Source: CAZEZY01 sp964516635 | Lineage (GTDB): Bacteria > Pseudomonadota > Gammaproteobacteria > Burkholderiales > Burkholderiaceae_C | NCBI GenBank assembly: GCA_964516635.1 | Contig: CAZEZY010000015.1 | Location: forward strand, 1 to 25,793 | Direction of reading: 5' to 3' | DNA: 25,793 nucleotides | Shown: positions 1-7,278 of the stretch, piece after piece | How positions within the stretch are numbered: position 1 is the stretch's first letter | Layout: each line of letters starts with the position of its first letter | Made by a program: the position numbers and the translations under genes | The notes under the pieces: model-generated | Seen by the model: only the letters and a program-made list of their open reading frames with translations | Told to the model about the DNA's origin: nothing | Databases searched by the model: none

Positions 1-361
1 TCATCGGGTAATAGGTGCCGCCCTTCACCGTGGCGTCGTTGCACACGATCATGCAGTCCACCCCGCTCACACGTCCCACCCCGGCAATGATGCCGGCGCA
101 GGGCGCGTCATTGCCGTACAGGTTGAGGGCGGCCAGCGGTGCCAGCTCCAGGAAGGGCGTGCCGGGGTCCAGCAGCATCTGCACCCGGTCGCGGGGCAGC
201 AGCTTGCCGCGCGAGGTGTGCTTGGCGCGGGCGGCTTCACCACCACCCTGGGCCACACGTTCGATGTGGGTGCGCAGGTCGTCCACCAGCGCACGCATGG
301 CGGCGGCGTTGGCCTGGAAGTCGGCACTGCGGGGGTTGAGTTGTGTCTCCAGAACGTTCAT
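1..361 (-). CDS. mccB: Methylcrotonyl-CoA carboxylase beta subunit (carboxyltransferase), N-terminal part only
   Basis: The gene is open to the left edge of the window; about 120 codons from its ATG at 361 are present. The visible protein begins MNVLETQLNPRSADFQANAA and continues through RGKLLPRDRVQMLLDPGTPF and NLYGNDAPCAGIIAGVGRV to CNDATVKGGTYYP, the N-terminal pattern of acyl-CoA carboxyltransferase beta subunits of the 3-methylcrotonyl-CoA type. These transfer CO2 from biotin to 3-methylcrotonyl-CoA in leucine/isovalerate breakdown, in the cytoplasm with a biotin-carrying alpha subunit. An AAGGA ribosome-binding site lies about 9 nt before the ATG. It is transcribed away from the AraC-type regulator at 543. 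The preceding pathway enzyme, isovaleryl-CoA dehydrogenase, is at the other end of the window. A geranyl- or propionyl-type substrate cannot be excluded from this fragment. Confidence 0.85.
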   Translation of the reverse strand, partial: MNVLETQLNPRSADFQANAAAMRALVDDLRTHIERVAQGGGEAARAKHTSRGKLLPRDRVQMLLDPGTPFLELAPLAALNLYGNDAPCAGIIAGVGRVSGVDCMIVCNDATVKGGTYYPM

Positions 362-542
362 GGGTGGGTCCTTGGCGGGGTTTTCTCCGGATTGTGCGCC
401 ACACCGACCGCGCCATCCAGCCCGGGGTCGTGTCAATAAGGGTGCAAATCGCGCCACCCGATGTTAAGCTGGGAACCTCTTTGCTTCATTCGGCAACCCT
501 TTGTCCAACCCGACCCGGCTCCCTGGGAAAACCCCTCTGGCC
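362..542. promoter_or_regulatory. Divergent intergenic region between mccB and the AraC-type regulator
   Basis: This 181-base gap must hold the promoters for mccB (minus) and probably the regulator (plus). On the minus strand a perfect TTGACA -35-like hexamer is present (TGTCAA at 431-436), but I see no good -10 at 16-18 nt from it. No clear direct repeats typical of an AraC operator could be picked out by eye. Its regulatory role is inferred from the divergent layout. Confidence 0.35.
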
Positions 543-1574
543 ATGACGCCCATGGCCTTTGCGAGGGCCATCGTCTTGGCCTACGAACGGCGTCGGCTGG
601 ACCCCTCAAAGGCGCTGGAGCAGGCACAGATCACGCCTGACGAACTTCTCATCGAGGATGCCCGCATCACGTCGGCGCAGATGGAACGCTTGTCCGGTCA
701 TGCCATGCGTGAACTCGACGACGAGGCTCTGGGCTGGTTTTCCCGCCCACTCCGATGGGGCAGCTACGGCCTGCTGGCACGGGCCTCCATCAGCGCGCCC
801 ACCCTGGGGGTGGCACTGAAACGCTGGTGCAGGCACCACGGCTTGCTGGTGCCCGACGTGACACTGACGCTGGAGGTGGCCGATGCGCAGGCGATCGTGA
901 CGCTGACCGAACACCAGGACCTGGGGGGCCTGCGGGAGTTCTGCCTCGTGTCGCTGCTGCGCAATGCCCTGGGCCTGGGCAGTTGGCTGATCGATTCCCG
1001 CATCCCGCTGCAAACGGCGGCGTTTGCTTTCCCAGCCCCCCGGCATCTCGACGCCTACGCCGTGCTGTTTCCAGCCAGCCAGGGGGCCCGGTTCGGGCAA
1101 CCCGAGACCCGGCTCGAATTCGATGCCGGCTACCTCGCGCTGCCGCTCAGGCGAGATGAGCAGGCCTTGAGCCAGATGCTTCAGCACGCCCTGCCCCTGA
1201 TGGTCAAACCTTATCGGCGGGACCGCCTGCTGCTGGAACGGACACGACAACTGATGCTGGCACATCCGGCACTTTCTCACAGCGCCGAGAGCCTTGCCCC
1301 CCTGCTGCACGTGTCAGCCCGAACACTCCACCGACAACTGCACGAAGAGGGGGTGACGCTGCAAAGCCTCAAAGACACCGTCAGGCAGGCACGCGCCAGC
1401 GAACTCCTCCTGCGCACCCGCAAACCGGTCAAGCAGGTGGCCGAAGCGGCTGGTTTTCAGAATGAAAAAAGCTTCATCCGGGCATTCCGTGGCTGGACCG
1501 GACTCACCCCTGCCCGGTTTCGTCAGGCCAGTGACCGCCCACCCTCGGTCGAAGAAAGGCCGCCGGCCGACTGA
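543..1574 (+). CDS. AraC-family transcriptional regulator (arabinose-binding-like N-domain plus HTH_18)
   Basis: About 343 residues. The N-terminal two thirds (MTPMAFARAIVLAYERRRLDP onward, through a GSYGLLARA segment) matches the ligand-binding domain of OruR/ArgR-like AraC proteins. The last ~100 residues hold the two helix-turn-helix motifs (SAESLAPLLHVSARTLHRQLHEEG, then KPVKQVAEAAGFQNEKSFIRAFRGWTGLTPARFR). I chose the ATG at 543 because the family usually begins with such an 'MxxPMAF' sequence; a TTG at 501 in the same frame would add 14 residues. Divergent placement against mccB suggests it controls leucine/isovalerate catabolism, but that is inferred from position only. It converges on the HD-GYP gene with 31 bases between stops, and no terminator is evident there. 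Confidence 0.85.
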   Translation: MTPMAFARAIVLAYERRRLDPSKALEQAQITPDELLIEDARITSAQMERLSGHAMRELDDEALGWFSRPLRWGSYGLLARASISAPTLGVALKRWCRHHGLLVPDVTLTLEVADAQAIVTLTEHQDLGGLREFCLVSLLRNALGLGSWLIDSRIPLQTAAFAFPAPRHLDAYAVLFPASQGARFGQPETRLEFDAGYLALPLRRDEQALSQMLQHALPLMVKPYRRDRLLLERTRQLMLAHPALSHSAESLAPLLHVSARTLHRQLHEEGVTLQSLKDTVRQARASELLLRTRKPVKQVAEAAGFQNEKSFIRAFRGWTGLTPARFRQASDRPPSVEERPPAD

Positions 1575-1605
1575 AAAACGCATCTGCCCAACAGCTCTGT
1601 CGAAC

Positions 1606-2838
1606 CTAGTGTCCTGGGGGTCCACCCCAGAGCTCAGCGAGTCCCGACAATTTCCACTGTTTCGGATCCTCACGCTTCAGAATGGAATGGGGACAACCCG
1701 GCGCTGAAAGGTCTATGCGATCCGGTATCAGACGCATTTGGCTTTTGGTCGAAAAAACGGTTTTCACGATCGGTTTCAGCATGGAGTGACCCGACTGCTC
1801 CACCACCACCGCCAGTTTGTGGTTACTGAGCAACACCAGCGACCCCACCGGATAAATGCCAAGGCTCTGCACAAAGGCTTGAAAGATGCGTGGATCGAGA
1901 TGGCCGTTGACCCATTGCGACATTCGGGCCAGCGACTCCGCCGGATCCCAGCCAGCCTTGTAGGGCCTGTTCGACGTGATCGCGTCGTAAACATCGCATA
2001 TTGCACCCATGCGCGCCATCAGGCTGATCTGATCACCCGATAGCTGCTTCGGATAACCAGTTCCGTCCAGCTTTTCGTGATGATGGAGACTCACATCAAT
2101 GGCCTCCTGGTGATCGACACCTGCCTCCATCAAGCGACGGGCGCCATGGGCCGGATGCTGTCGAACGAGTGCAAACTCCGCTTCTGTGAGTCGTCCGGGT
2201 TTGTTCAAAATCTCTAGCGGGACATCCACCTTCCCAAGGTCATGGAGCAGCCCGGCAAATCCGGCCGCGCTGACCTCTTCGCTAGACAATCCCAGTTGTC
2301 GAGCCAATGCCACCATCAGGGCACACACCGCCACCGAGTGCAGGTAGGTGTAGTTGTCAGCCGTCTTGAGTCTCGCCAGGCTGATGAGCGCATGAGCATT
2401 GCGGGTGACGGATTGGGCAATTTCTTCAGATACCTGCCGCGCCACTTCCAAACTGATCGCCTTGCCCATGCGCGCATCGGAAAACATGGCCCTGACTTCC
2501 CGGTGTGCGCTGTTGCAGATGGCTGTGGCCCGGGCCACTTCGTCCTGCATGCTGCAAGAGAGGTTTGCCGCATGCCTGTGACGATCCTCCATCAAGGAGG
2601 CCTCCACTTCGTCCGGCATCTCCGGGCGGTCTTCCACTGCAGGCGGTTCCAGCACATCAAGGCCTTTGCTGACATCGATCCAGACCGCCTTCACGGGACT
2701 TGACACAATTTTGTTCAAGTCATCGGATGATTTCAGGACGAAACGGTTGCGCCAGAAAGGGTGATCCACCCATGAACCTTCTATGGACTGGATGAACATG
2801 CCCAGTCGCAATTCATGTAACGGGATCTTTTTCAGCAT
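1606..2838 (-). CDS. HD-GYP domain cyclic-di-GMP phosphodiesterase with DUF3391 N-terminus
   Basis: 410 residues. The first ~125 (KKIPLHELRLGMFIQSIEGSW) form the DUF3391 domain that often precedes HD-GYP. The HD-GYP domain carries H167, the HD pair H199-D200 with K203 (HDLGK), H228 (HPAHG), H252-H254 and the GYP signature DGTGYP at 258-263, so all expected metal and catalytic positions look intact. The family hydrolyses cyclic di-GMP to pGpG/GMP and lowers the signal that favours biofilm. No membrane segment or receiver domain is visible, so it is probably cytoplasmic. Start at 2838 is supported by a GGAG six or so bases upstream and by the DUF3391 N-terminus. The gene is less GC-rich than its neighbours: one 60-base line counted by eye (1741-1800) is 50%, against 63% in the histidine kinase gene (6181-6240). 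Confidence 0.92.
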   Translation of the reverse strand: MLKKIPLHELRLGMFIQSIEGSWVDHPFWRNRFVLKSSDDLNKIVSSPVKAVWIDVSKGLDVLEPPAVEDRPEMPDEVEASLMEDRHRHAANLSCSMQDEVARATAICNSAHREVRAMFSDARMGKAISLEVARQVSEEIAQSVTRNAHALISLARLKTADNYTYLHSVAVCALMVALARQLGLSSEEVSAAGFAGLLHDLGKVDVPLEILNKPGRLTEAEFALVRQHPAHGARRLMEAGVDHQEAIDVSLHHHEKLDGTGYPKQLSGDQISLMARMGAICDVYDAITSNRPYKAGWDPAESLARMSQWVNGHLDPRIFQAFVQSLGIYPVGSLVLLSNHKLAVVVEQSGHSMLKPIVKTVFSTKSQMRLIPDRIDLSAPGCPHSILKREDPKQWKLSGLAELWGGPPGH

Positions 2839-3023
2839 CAAACGCTCCGAAATCTTGCATCGAACTGATAATTGCCGAGACCAGCCCCGCAGGTCAGTTG
2901 GGACCAAGGATGGAATTCATTGTAGTAGGCCACTTCCCGAATCGGATCTTTTTGGCTGGCGTGCCCCAATGCCTGGTCATGCATCTTTCTCACGACCACC
3001 TGAGTCTGTGCCGGGCAGTCCAT
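2838..3023 (-). CDS. Possible small ORF, 61 aa, coupled to the HD-GYP gene
   Basis: This frame opens with ATG at 3023, has an AAGGGTG ribosome-binding-like sequence 5-8 nt upstream, and its TGA stop overlaps the HD-GYP start codon (TGATG), the arrangement used for translational coupling. The peptide begins MDCPAQTQVVVRKMHDQALG and includes the aromatic stretch EVAYYNEFHPW. I do not recognise a family, and there is no signal peptide or membrane helix. It otherwise fills the 261-base space between YchJ and the HD-GYP gene. It may equally be chance or a decayed gene. Confidence 0.28.
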   Translation of the reverse strand: MDCPAQTQVVVRKMHDQALGHASQKDPIREVAYYNEFHPWSQLTCGAGLGNYQFDARFRSV

Positions 3024-3099
3024 CAGCACCCTTGCGATGAAACGGTTGCCTCTCCCCTGGACACTTCCATCCTTTGCCCCAACAGCCCACCGAACGGCG

Positions 3100-3522
3100 T
3101 CATATCCACACCCCGTCAACGTAAAACCAGCGGCCCGCTTCACGCACGAACCGGCTGCGCTCATGCAACCGGTTCCCACGCCCTGCCTGGCGTGAACGGG
3201 CCACGAATTCGACTTCAGCGGTATCGGGGCCGGTCAAGCCCTGCGACCGGACCTCAAGCCCGAGCCAGCGGACTCCCGGTTCCAGCGTCAATTCGCCCGG
3301 GCGCGTGCTGGGGTGCCAGGTGGCGAGCAGGTAATCCACATCGCCGAGGACAAAAGCCGAATAACGCGATCGCATCAGCGATTCGGCATCCGGTGCATCC
3401 GCGCCACCCAGGGCCCAGCGGCCACAGCAGGCAGCCCAGGTGGTCGCCTGCCCTCTGGGGGAATTTGAGAGTCGGCCGCAGGGACAAGGCGCGTCGGGTG
3501 TCAGGTGGGCGTTTTCGGCCAT
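3100..3522 (-). CDS. YchJ family (UPF0225) metal-binding protein
   Basis: 140 residues. The N-terminus has the SEC-C-like cysteine motif (PCPCGR near residue 13, then ACCGR), followed by the conserved LMRSRYSAFVLGDVDYLLATWHPSTRP block and the C-terminal RFVREAGRWFYVDG, all typical of YchJ proteins. Members bind zinc through the cysteines and adopt an NTF2-like fold; no enzymatic role is established. Start MAENAHLTPDAPCPCG at 3522 places the cysteine motif at the usual distance from the N-terminus. The start lies 22 nt inside the 3' end of the DUF2325 gene, so the two are probably cotranscribed. Confidence 0.85.
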   Translation of the reverse strand: MAENAHLTPDAPCPCGRLSNSPRGQATTWAACCGRWALGGADAPDAESLMRSRYSAFVLGDVDYLLATWHPSTRPGELTLEPGVRWLGLEVRSQGLTGPDTAEVEFVARSRQAGRGNRLHERSRFVREAGRWFYVDGVWI

Positions 3523-4793
3523 TCGCCGATGATACGCGTCATGGTTCGCTCCAGCGCACTCCGGCTGCTGCTTTCGAGGAACACGCAAGGCTTGCCGTTG
3601 CGTTTGCAGTGCTCCTTCACCCGCCAGTAGGCGTTATGGCTGATGCAACCCACCTGACAGATGACCAAATCGGCCGCCGCCAGCGTGGCAGGCAACTGAC
3701 CCAGGCTGTCCTCCTCGCCACCATCGTGGTGCAGCAGCTCCAGGCCATGCGCCTCCACCACTTCTCGGTAAGCCGGCAACTGAGCGGTACGCCCACCCAC
3801 GCAGGCCACGCGCCGGGGCACCAGGTGGGGCACCTCGACATGCGCCATCTTCCCCTTGAGCCGAATCGAATCACAGCGATTTTCAGCAACGGGCTCACAC
3901 GCAGGCATGAGGCACGCCGGGGAAGCCTCCGCATCGGGTGCGCGGCGCGCAGCAGTCCGCATGGCACGTGTCAGGGCCTGGTTTTCCACTTTCAATTGTT
4001 GCCGCTCTTGACGCAAGGTTTCCAGCGTGTCCAGCCCGCTCAGCGTTTCCGACATGGCAGCCAGGCGTTGCGCCATCTGGTGCCGAGCCCCCTCCTGCTG
4101 GGCCAGTTGCTGACGCAGCTGCGAGATCTCCTCTTGCATGGCCTCCTCGCGTTGCTTCCAGAGACGCTGCTGGTTGCCAAAACGCACCTGCCATTGCTGG
4201 ATGTCTTGCAGGAGCTGGGCATTTTTCTTTCCCAACGCCTCCCAACGTTGCTGCTCCACCCGCGTCACCATGCCCACCTGATGCTGCATCATGTGCACGT
4301 CACCCAGTACCTCGTGCTCGAGCGGCAGGGCACACACCGGGTGCGTCATGACCGCCCACATGGCACCGGCCCAAGCCGGCTTCTGCCTGGCCGCTTTCCA
4401 CCATTCGCGCAAGATGTCCGTGTCCCCACAGGCCTTGGCCTGCCGCATCTCGAAGGCAAACGCCTGATCGAGCTTGCGCTCCACTCGCTCGGCAAATGGG
4501 GTGCGCCGCCGGCATTCGGAGACCGCAATCTGATGCAGTTCGTAATCGGTACGGCCCTGCACATCCATAGCGCACTGCTCCATCAGGCGGCGCTGATCAG
4601 ACATGGCCAGACAGACGCCCAGTACCGGGCAGGCAGCGCTAGCGGAGAGCTCCCACAAGCGGCGACGGCGTCGCTGAACCGCCTGCACGGGCGGCGATGG
4701 CGCGACGCCACTCACATCGATCGCCACCGGTTCGGCCGGAGGCTGAAACCAGCCAGGCGGGAATACCGCTGTGGGCTTGCGCTGCAAACACAT
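3501..4793 (-). CDS. DUF2325 domain protein with central coiled coil
   Basis: 430 residues in three parts. An N-terminal helical region contains several Cys and His (SDQRRLMEQCAMDVQGRTDYELHQ, FEMRQAKACGDTDILREWW). A long Gln/Glu-rich coiled coil follows at roughly 180-300 (QQRWEALGKKNAQLLQDIQQW and onward). A C-terminal DUF2325 domain (RRVACVGGRTAQLPAYREVVEAHG, then ICQVGCISHNAYWRVKEHCKRNGKPCVF) has conserved cysteines. No function is established for DUF2325; the cysteine pattern allows, but does not prove, metal or redox sensing. A GAGG ribosome-binding site lies before the ATG. It follows the small gene at 4801-5124 by 7 nt and overlaps ychJ by 22 nt, so it belongs to a minus-strand operon. 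Confidence 0.82.
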   Translation of the reverse strand: MCLQRKPTAVFPPGWFQPPAEPVAIDVSGVAPSPPVQAVQRRRRRLWELSASAACPVLGVCLAMSDQRRLMEQCAMDVQGRTDYELHQIAVSECRRRTPFAERVERKLDQAFAFEMRQAKACGDTDILREWWKAARQKPAWAGAMWAVMTHPVCALPLEHEVLGDVHMMQHQVGMVTRVEQQRWEALGKKNAQLLQDIQQWQVRFGNQQRLWKQREEAMQEEISQLRQQLAQQEGARHQMAQRLAAMSETLSGLDTLETLRQERQQLKVENQALTRAMRTAARRAPDAEASPACLMPACEPVAENRCDSIRLKGKMAHVEVPHLVPRRVACVGGRTAQLPAYREVVEAHGLELLHHDGGEEDSLGQLPATLAAADLVICQVGCISHNAYWRVKEHCKRNGKPCVFLESSSRSALERTMTRIIGEWPKTPT

Positions 4794-4800
4794 GACAACC

Positions 4801-5124
4801 TCAGTGAAACGACGTCGAAGCCTCGACCGACCCGAGATCCGGCTGCCAGGATCGCACCGATGCCAGCGGACCGTCAGTCGTCTTGGCGAGCGCCGTCCAG
4901 TGCTGGTGCATCTTGCCCACCACCGCCCGGAAATTCGGATTCAGACCGGGGTGACTGGCCAGAAAAAAGAGGTTGGACACCACTTTTCTGGCCATCAAGG
5001 TTCTCTGCTGACTGCACGCGCTTTCGGCATGCCCGGTCATCAGCGCCAGGGTGCCGGCCAGCATGGCTTCGGCACAAGGCAGGTCGTAACTGTCGTCTTC
5101 GGGGGTGGTCGAACAGGGAGTCAT
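4801..5124 (-). CDS. Small Cys-containing protein of unknown function, partner of DUF2325 gene
   Basis: 107 residues from the ATG at 5124 (MTPCSTTPEDDSYDLPCAEA); an ATG at 5154 would add ten residues but has no ribosome-binding site. Visible features are an N-terminal DLPCAEAMLAGTLALMTGHA helix, a second cysteine after HAESAC, and LMARKVVSNLFFLASHPGLNPNFRAVVGKMHQHW. I do not know a characterised function. It is the first gene of the minus-strand group and sits 7 nt before the DUF2325 gene, which points to a functional pair. A Fur-box-like sequence lies 35-53 nt upstream. Confidence 0.65.
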   Translation of the reverse strand: MTPCSTTPEDDSYDLPCAEAMLAGTLALMTGHAESACSQQRTLMARKVVSNLFFLASHPGLNPNFRAVVGKMHQHWTALAKTTDGPLASVRSWQPDLGSVEASTSFH

Positions 5125-5158
5125 TTCGAGGCCTACTGGATGGAATGGCCCCATATTA

Positions 5159-5177
5159 AATGCGAATCGTTTTTATT
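5159..5177. promoter_or_regulatory. Fur-box-like sequence in divergent promoter region
   Basis: The 19-mer AATGCGAATCGTTTTTATT matches 15 of 19 positions of the common Fur-box form AATGAGAATCATTCTCATT, which I quote from general knowledge. It lies between the divergent small-Cys/DUF2325 operon and the histidine kinase gene, close enough to control either. The surrounding bases are the most AT-rich in this region. Assignment is by eye only. Confidence 0.33.
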
Positions 5178-5273
5178 CAAACAGATTGGCGATTGGTTTT
5201 TGAAGGTTGCTCCACGCTTTGGATAGCTCAGATCAATTCTCTGCCTGGCACGGCCGTTGCATGGCGCAGGGCC

Positions 5274-6494
5274 ATGCCGATGACATCCGCCCGGGCCACC
5301 GCGCCCGCTCCCCTGCAGTCTGGCCCCTGGTACGACCGCCTCGGTCTGTTGCTGGAGTCCACCGGGGAAGGCATTTTTGGGATTGACCTCGACGGCCATT
5401 GCGTGTTCATCAACCGGGCGGGGGCGGCGCTGCTCGGGCACGAAGAACCAGATGCGCTGCTCGGGCAGAACATGCACGCCGTCACCCATCACTCCGACAT
5501 CGATGGCACCCCTTATCCCGTGGAGCGCTGCCCCATCTTCAACGCCTTCCGGCAGGGCCTGCCCTGCCGAATCGACAGCGAGGTGTTCTGGCGCAAAGAT
5601 GGCACGGCCTTTCCGGTCGAATACACCAGCTACCCCATCCAGGATGGCGTGCACATTCTTGGTGCAGTCATCACGTTCGTGGACATCAGTGAGCGCAAAG
5701 CCGCTGAAGCCGCGCTCCAGCACGCGAAATCGGCGCTCGAAGAAAGGGTGGCCCACCGGACGCAGGAGCTTCGCGCGGCGCTCAAGCAGCTCCGTGAACT
5801 GGCCGCCTACTCCGACAGCGTGAGGGAGGAAGAACGCACCCGCATTGCCCGGGAAATCCACGACGAACTCGGCAGCCTGCTCGTGGCCCTGAAAATGGAT
5901 GTGGGCTGGATGGACAAACGCCTGTCGGAGCAGGCGGGACGCAACCCCGAAGCCCAGGAAGACATGCGGCAAAAGCTGCGCTGCAAATGCCAGAACATGG
6001 GCCGCCTCATTGAACAGGCCGTCGACAACGTCGGGCGCATCATCACCGACCTGCGCCCCAGCATTCTGGATCACCAGGGCCTGTGGGCGGCACTGGAATG
6101 GCAGGCACAGGAATTCGTGCAGTCGGCCGAGCTGGCCCTGCTGTGGCACATGCCGGAATCCGGCCTGCCCGAACTCGATCCGTCCGATGCGATGGCCGTG
6201 TTCCGGATCTTCCAGGAAATGCTGAGCAACGTGGGGCGGCACGCCCAGGCCACCACCATCGACATCCGCATCCAGATGCAGGAACAGCGGCTGCAGGTGA
6301 TGGTGTGCGACAACGGACGAGGCGCTGACATGCAGGCGTTCGAGGCTGCCGATGCCTACGGCATCATGGGCATGCGGGAACGCGCCCGTCACCTGGGGGG
6401 TGAGCTGCGCATCTGGAGCCAGCCGGGGCTGGGCTCGTGCTTTCAGCTGGAATTGCCCATCCACGCCGACACGCCGGCCAGGGCCAACGCATGA
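5274..6494 (+). CDS. Cytoplasmic PAS-domain sensor histidine kinase (NarX/NreB-type HisKA_3)
   Basis: About 406 residues. A PAS domain occupies roughly 15-145 (YDRLGLLLESTGEGIFGIDLDGHCVFINRAG to VITFVDISERK), then a coiled-coil linker. The HisKA_3 phosphoacceptor region has H196 in EEERTRIAREIHDELGSLL, and the HATPase domain shows the N-box-like FQEMLSNVGRHA, the DNGRG motif and AYGIMGMRERA. There is no signal peptide or transmembrane helix, so the signal is intracellular. Start at 5274 (MPMTSARATAPAP) is preferred because of AGGG just upstream; the frame is open back to 5160. The stop overlaps the response regulator start (ATGA), so the pair is cotranscribed. The adjacent cyn operon is the obvious candidate target, by inference from position. 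Confidence 0.88.
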   Translation: MPMTSARATAPAPLQSGPWYDRLGLLLESTGEGIFGIDLDGHCVFINRAGAALLGHEEPDALLGQNMHAVTHHSDIDGTPYPVERCPIFNAFRQGLPCRIDSEVFWRKDGTAFPVEYTSYPIQDGVHILGAVITFVDISERKAAEAALQHAKSALEERVAHRTQELRAALKQLRELAAYSDSVREEERTRIAREIHDELGSLLVALKMDVGWMDKRLSEQAGRNPEAQEDMRQKLRCKCQNMGRLIEQAVDNVGRIITDLRPSILDHQGLWAALEWQAQEFVQSAELALLWHMPESGLPELDPSDAMAVFRIFQEMLSNVGRHAQATTIDIRIQMQEQRLQVMVCDNGRGADMQAFEAADAYGIMGMRERARHLGGELRIWSQPGLGSCFQLELPIHADTPARANA

Positions 6495-7159
6495 AACCGA
6501 TCCGCGTCCTGATTGGCGACGACCACCGCATCGTCCGCGAAGGCCTGAAGCAGGTCCTGGCCGAAGCCAGCGACGTTCAGGTGGTGGCCGAAGCAGCCGA
6601 TGGCGCAAACGTGCTCAAACAAGCCATGGCACTCGGTCAGCAACAGGCGCTGGATCTGGTGTTGCTGGACATTGCCATGCCCGGCATGGACGGCCTGGAA
6701 GTGCTTCAGCGACTCAAGCAGGCGCAACCGGGCCTGCCGGTTCTGATGCTCAGCACCTACCCGGAAAAGCAATACGCGGTGCGATGCATCCGGCTGGGCG
6801 CCGCCGGCTACCTGAACAAGAGCGCCGACCCCGACGACATGCTGGCTGCCGTGCGCAAGGCGGCCAGCGGCGGGGTGTACGTGACGCCCGCGACAGCGGA
6901 AGCGCTCGCCACGGCTGTGGGCGCACCAAAAGGGCGCCAGGGGGCGGAAGCCCTGTCACATCGCGAACACCAGGTCTTTCGCCTCCTGGCCGCCGGCATG
7001 AGCGTGAGCGAGATTGGTGCACAGCTCGGACTGGCGCCGAACACGGTCAGCACTTACCGGGCCCGCGTGCTGGAAAAAACCGGCACCCGCAACGATGTGG
7101 AGCTCGCGCTCTATGCCGAGCGGCTGGCCCAACGGCAGCCCGATCGACAGCCCTTGTAG
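6491..7159 (+). CDS. LuxR/NarL-family response regulator
   Basis: 222 residues. The receiver domain has the acidic pair D10-D11 (IGDDHRIVREG), phosphoacceptor D60 (LVLLDIAMPGMDG) and K110 (YLNKSADP). The C-terminal LuxR-type HTH is LSHREHQVFRLLAAGMSVSEIGAQLGLAPNTVSTYRARVLEKTGT. Start at 6491 gives the standard receiver N-terminus MKPIRVLIGDDH and overlaps the kinase stop by 4 nt. It ends about 120 nt before cynA, and a perfect 8-bp inverted repeat overlaps its stop codon. It is the probable DNA-binding partner of the upstream kinase. Confidence 0.92.
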   Translation: MKPIRVLIGDDHRIVREGLKQVLAEASDVQVVAEAADGANVLKQAMALGQQQALDLVLLDIAMPGMDGLEVLQRLKQAQPGLPVLMLSTYPEKQYAVRCIRLGAAGYLNKSADPDDMLAAVRKAASGGVYVTPATAEALATAVGAPKGRQGAEALSHREHQVFRLLAAGMSVSEIGAQLGLAPNTVSTYRARVLEKTGTRNDVELALYAERLAQRQPDRQPL

Positions 7160-7173
7160 GGCCAGCCCTACAA
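7154..7173. promoter_or_regulatory. Perfect palindrome between response regulator and cynA, candidate operator
   Basis: TTGTAGGG, a four-base spacer CCAG, then CCCTACAA: a perfect 8-bp inverted repeat overlapping the response regulator stop codon and about 105 nt upstream of the cynA start. There is no U-run after it, so it does not look like an intrinsic terminator. The dyad size suits a LuxR-type dimer. No second perfect copy was noticed in the window; half-sites at other places lie inside genes. Confidence 0.42.
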
Positions 7174-7278
7174 CCCATCGACATGGCTTCAACGATTTGA
7201 GGCCGGCCGCCCGGGCTGGCACCCATCGGGCCCGATGCTTGCATGTTGCACCGCGTCATCAACTCAACGAGGTGCCCC

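Noticed and set aside
1575..1605. Terminator between the converging AraC-type and HD-GYP genes
   Set aside because: No stem-loop with a T tract could be found in the 31 bases or just around them.
2898..5159. Very long plus-strand open frame (about 750 codons) opposite the YchJ and DUF2325 genes
   Set aside because: It is antisense to genes with recognisable domains and its translation is low-complexity Arg/His/Pro-rich with no family resemblance; this is typical of high-GC codon bias.
5200..5250. FNR/Anr-type site (ATCAA half-site near the kinase start)
   Set aside because: Only one half-site is present; no TTGAT at the required four-base spacing.
7216..7231. Possible sigma-54 promoter before cynA (CTGGCAC...GGGC)
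   Set aside because: The GG and GC spacing is right, but the -12 box lacks TTGC; in GC-rich DNA this match is weak and no sigma-54 activator is nearby on this side.
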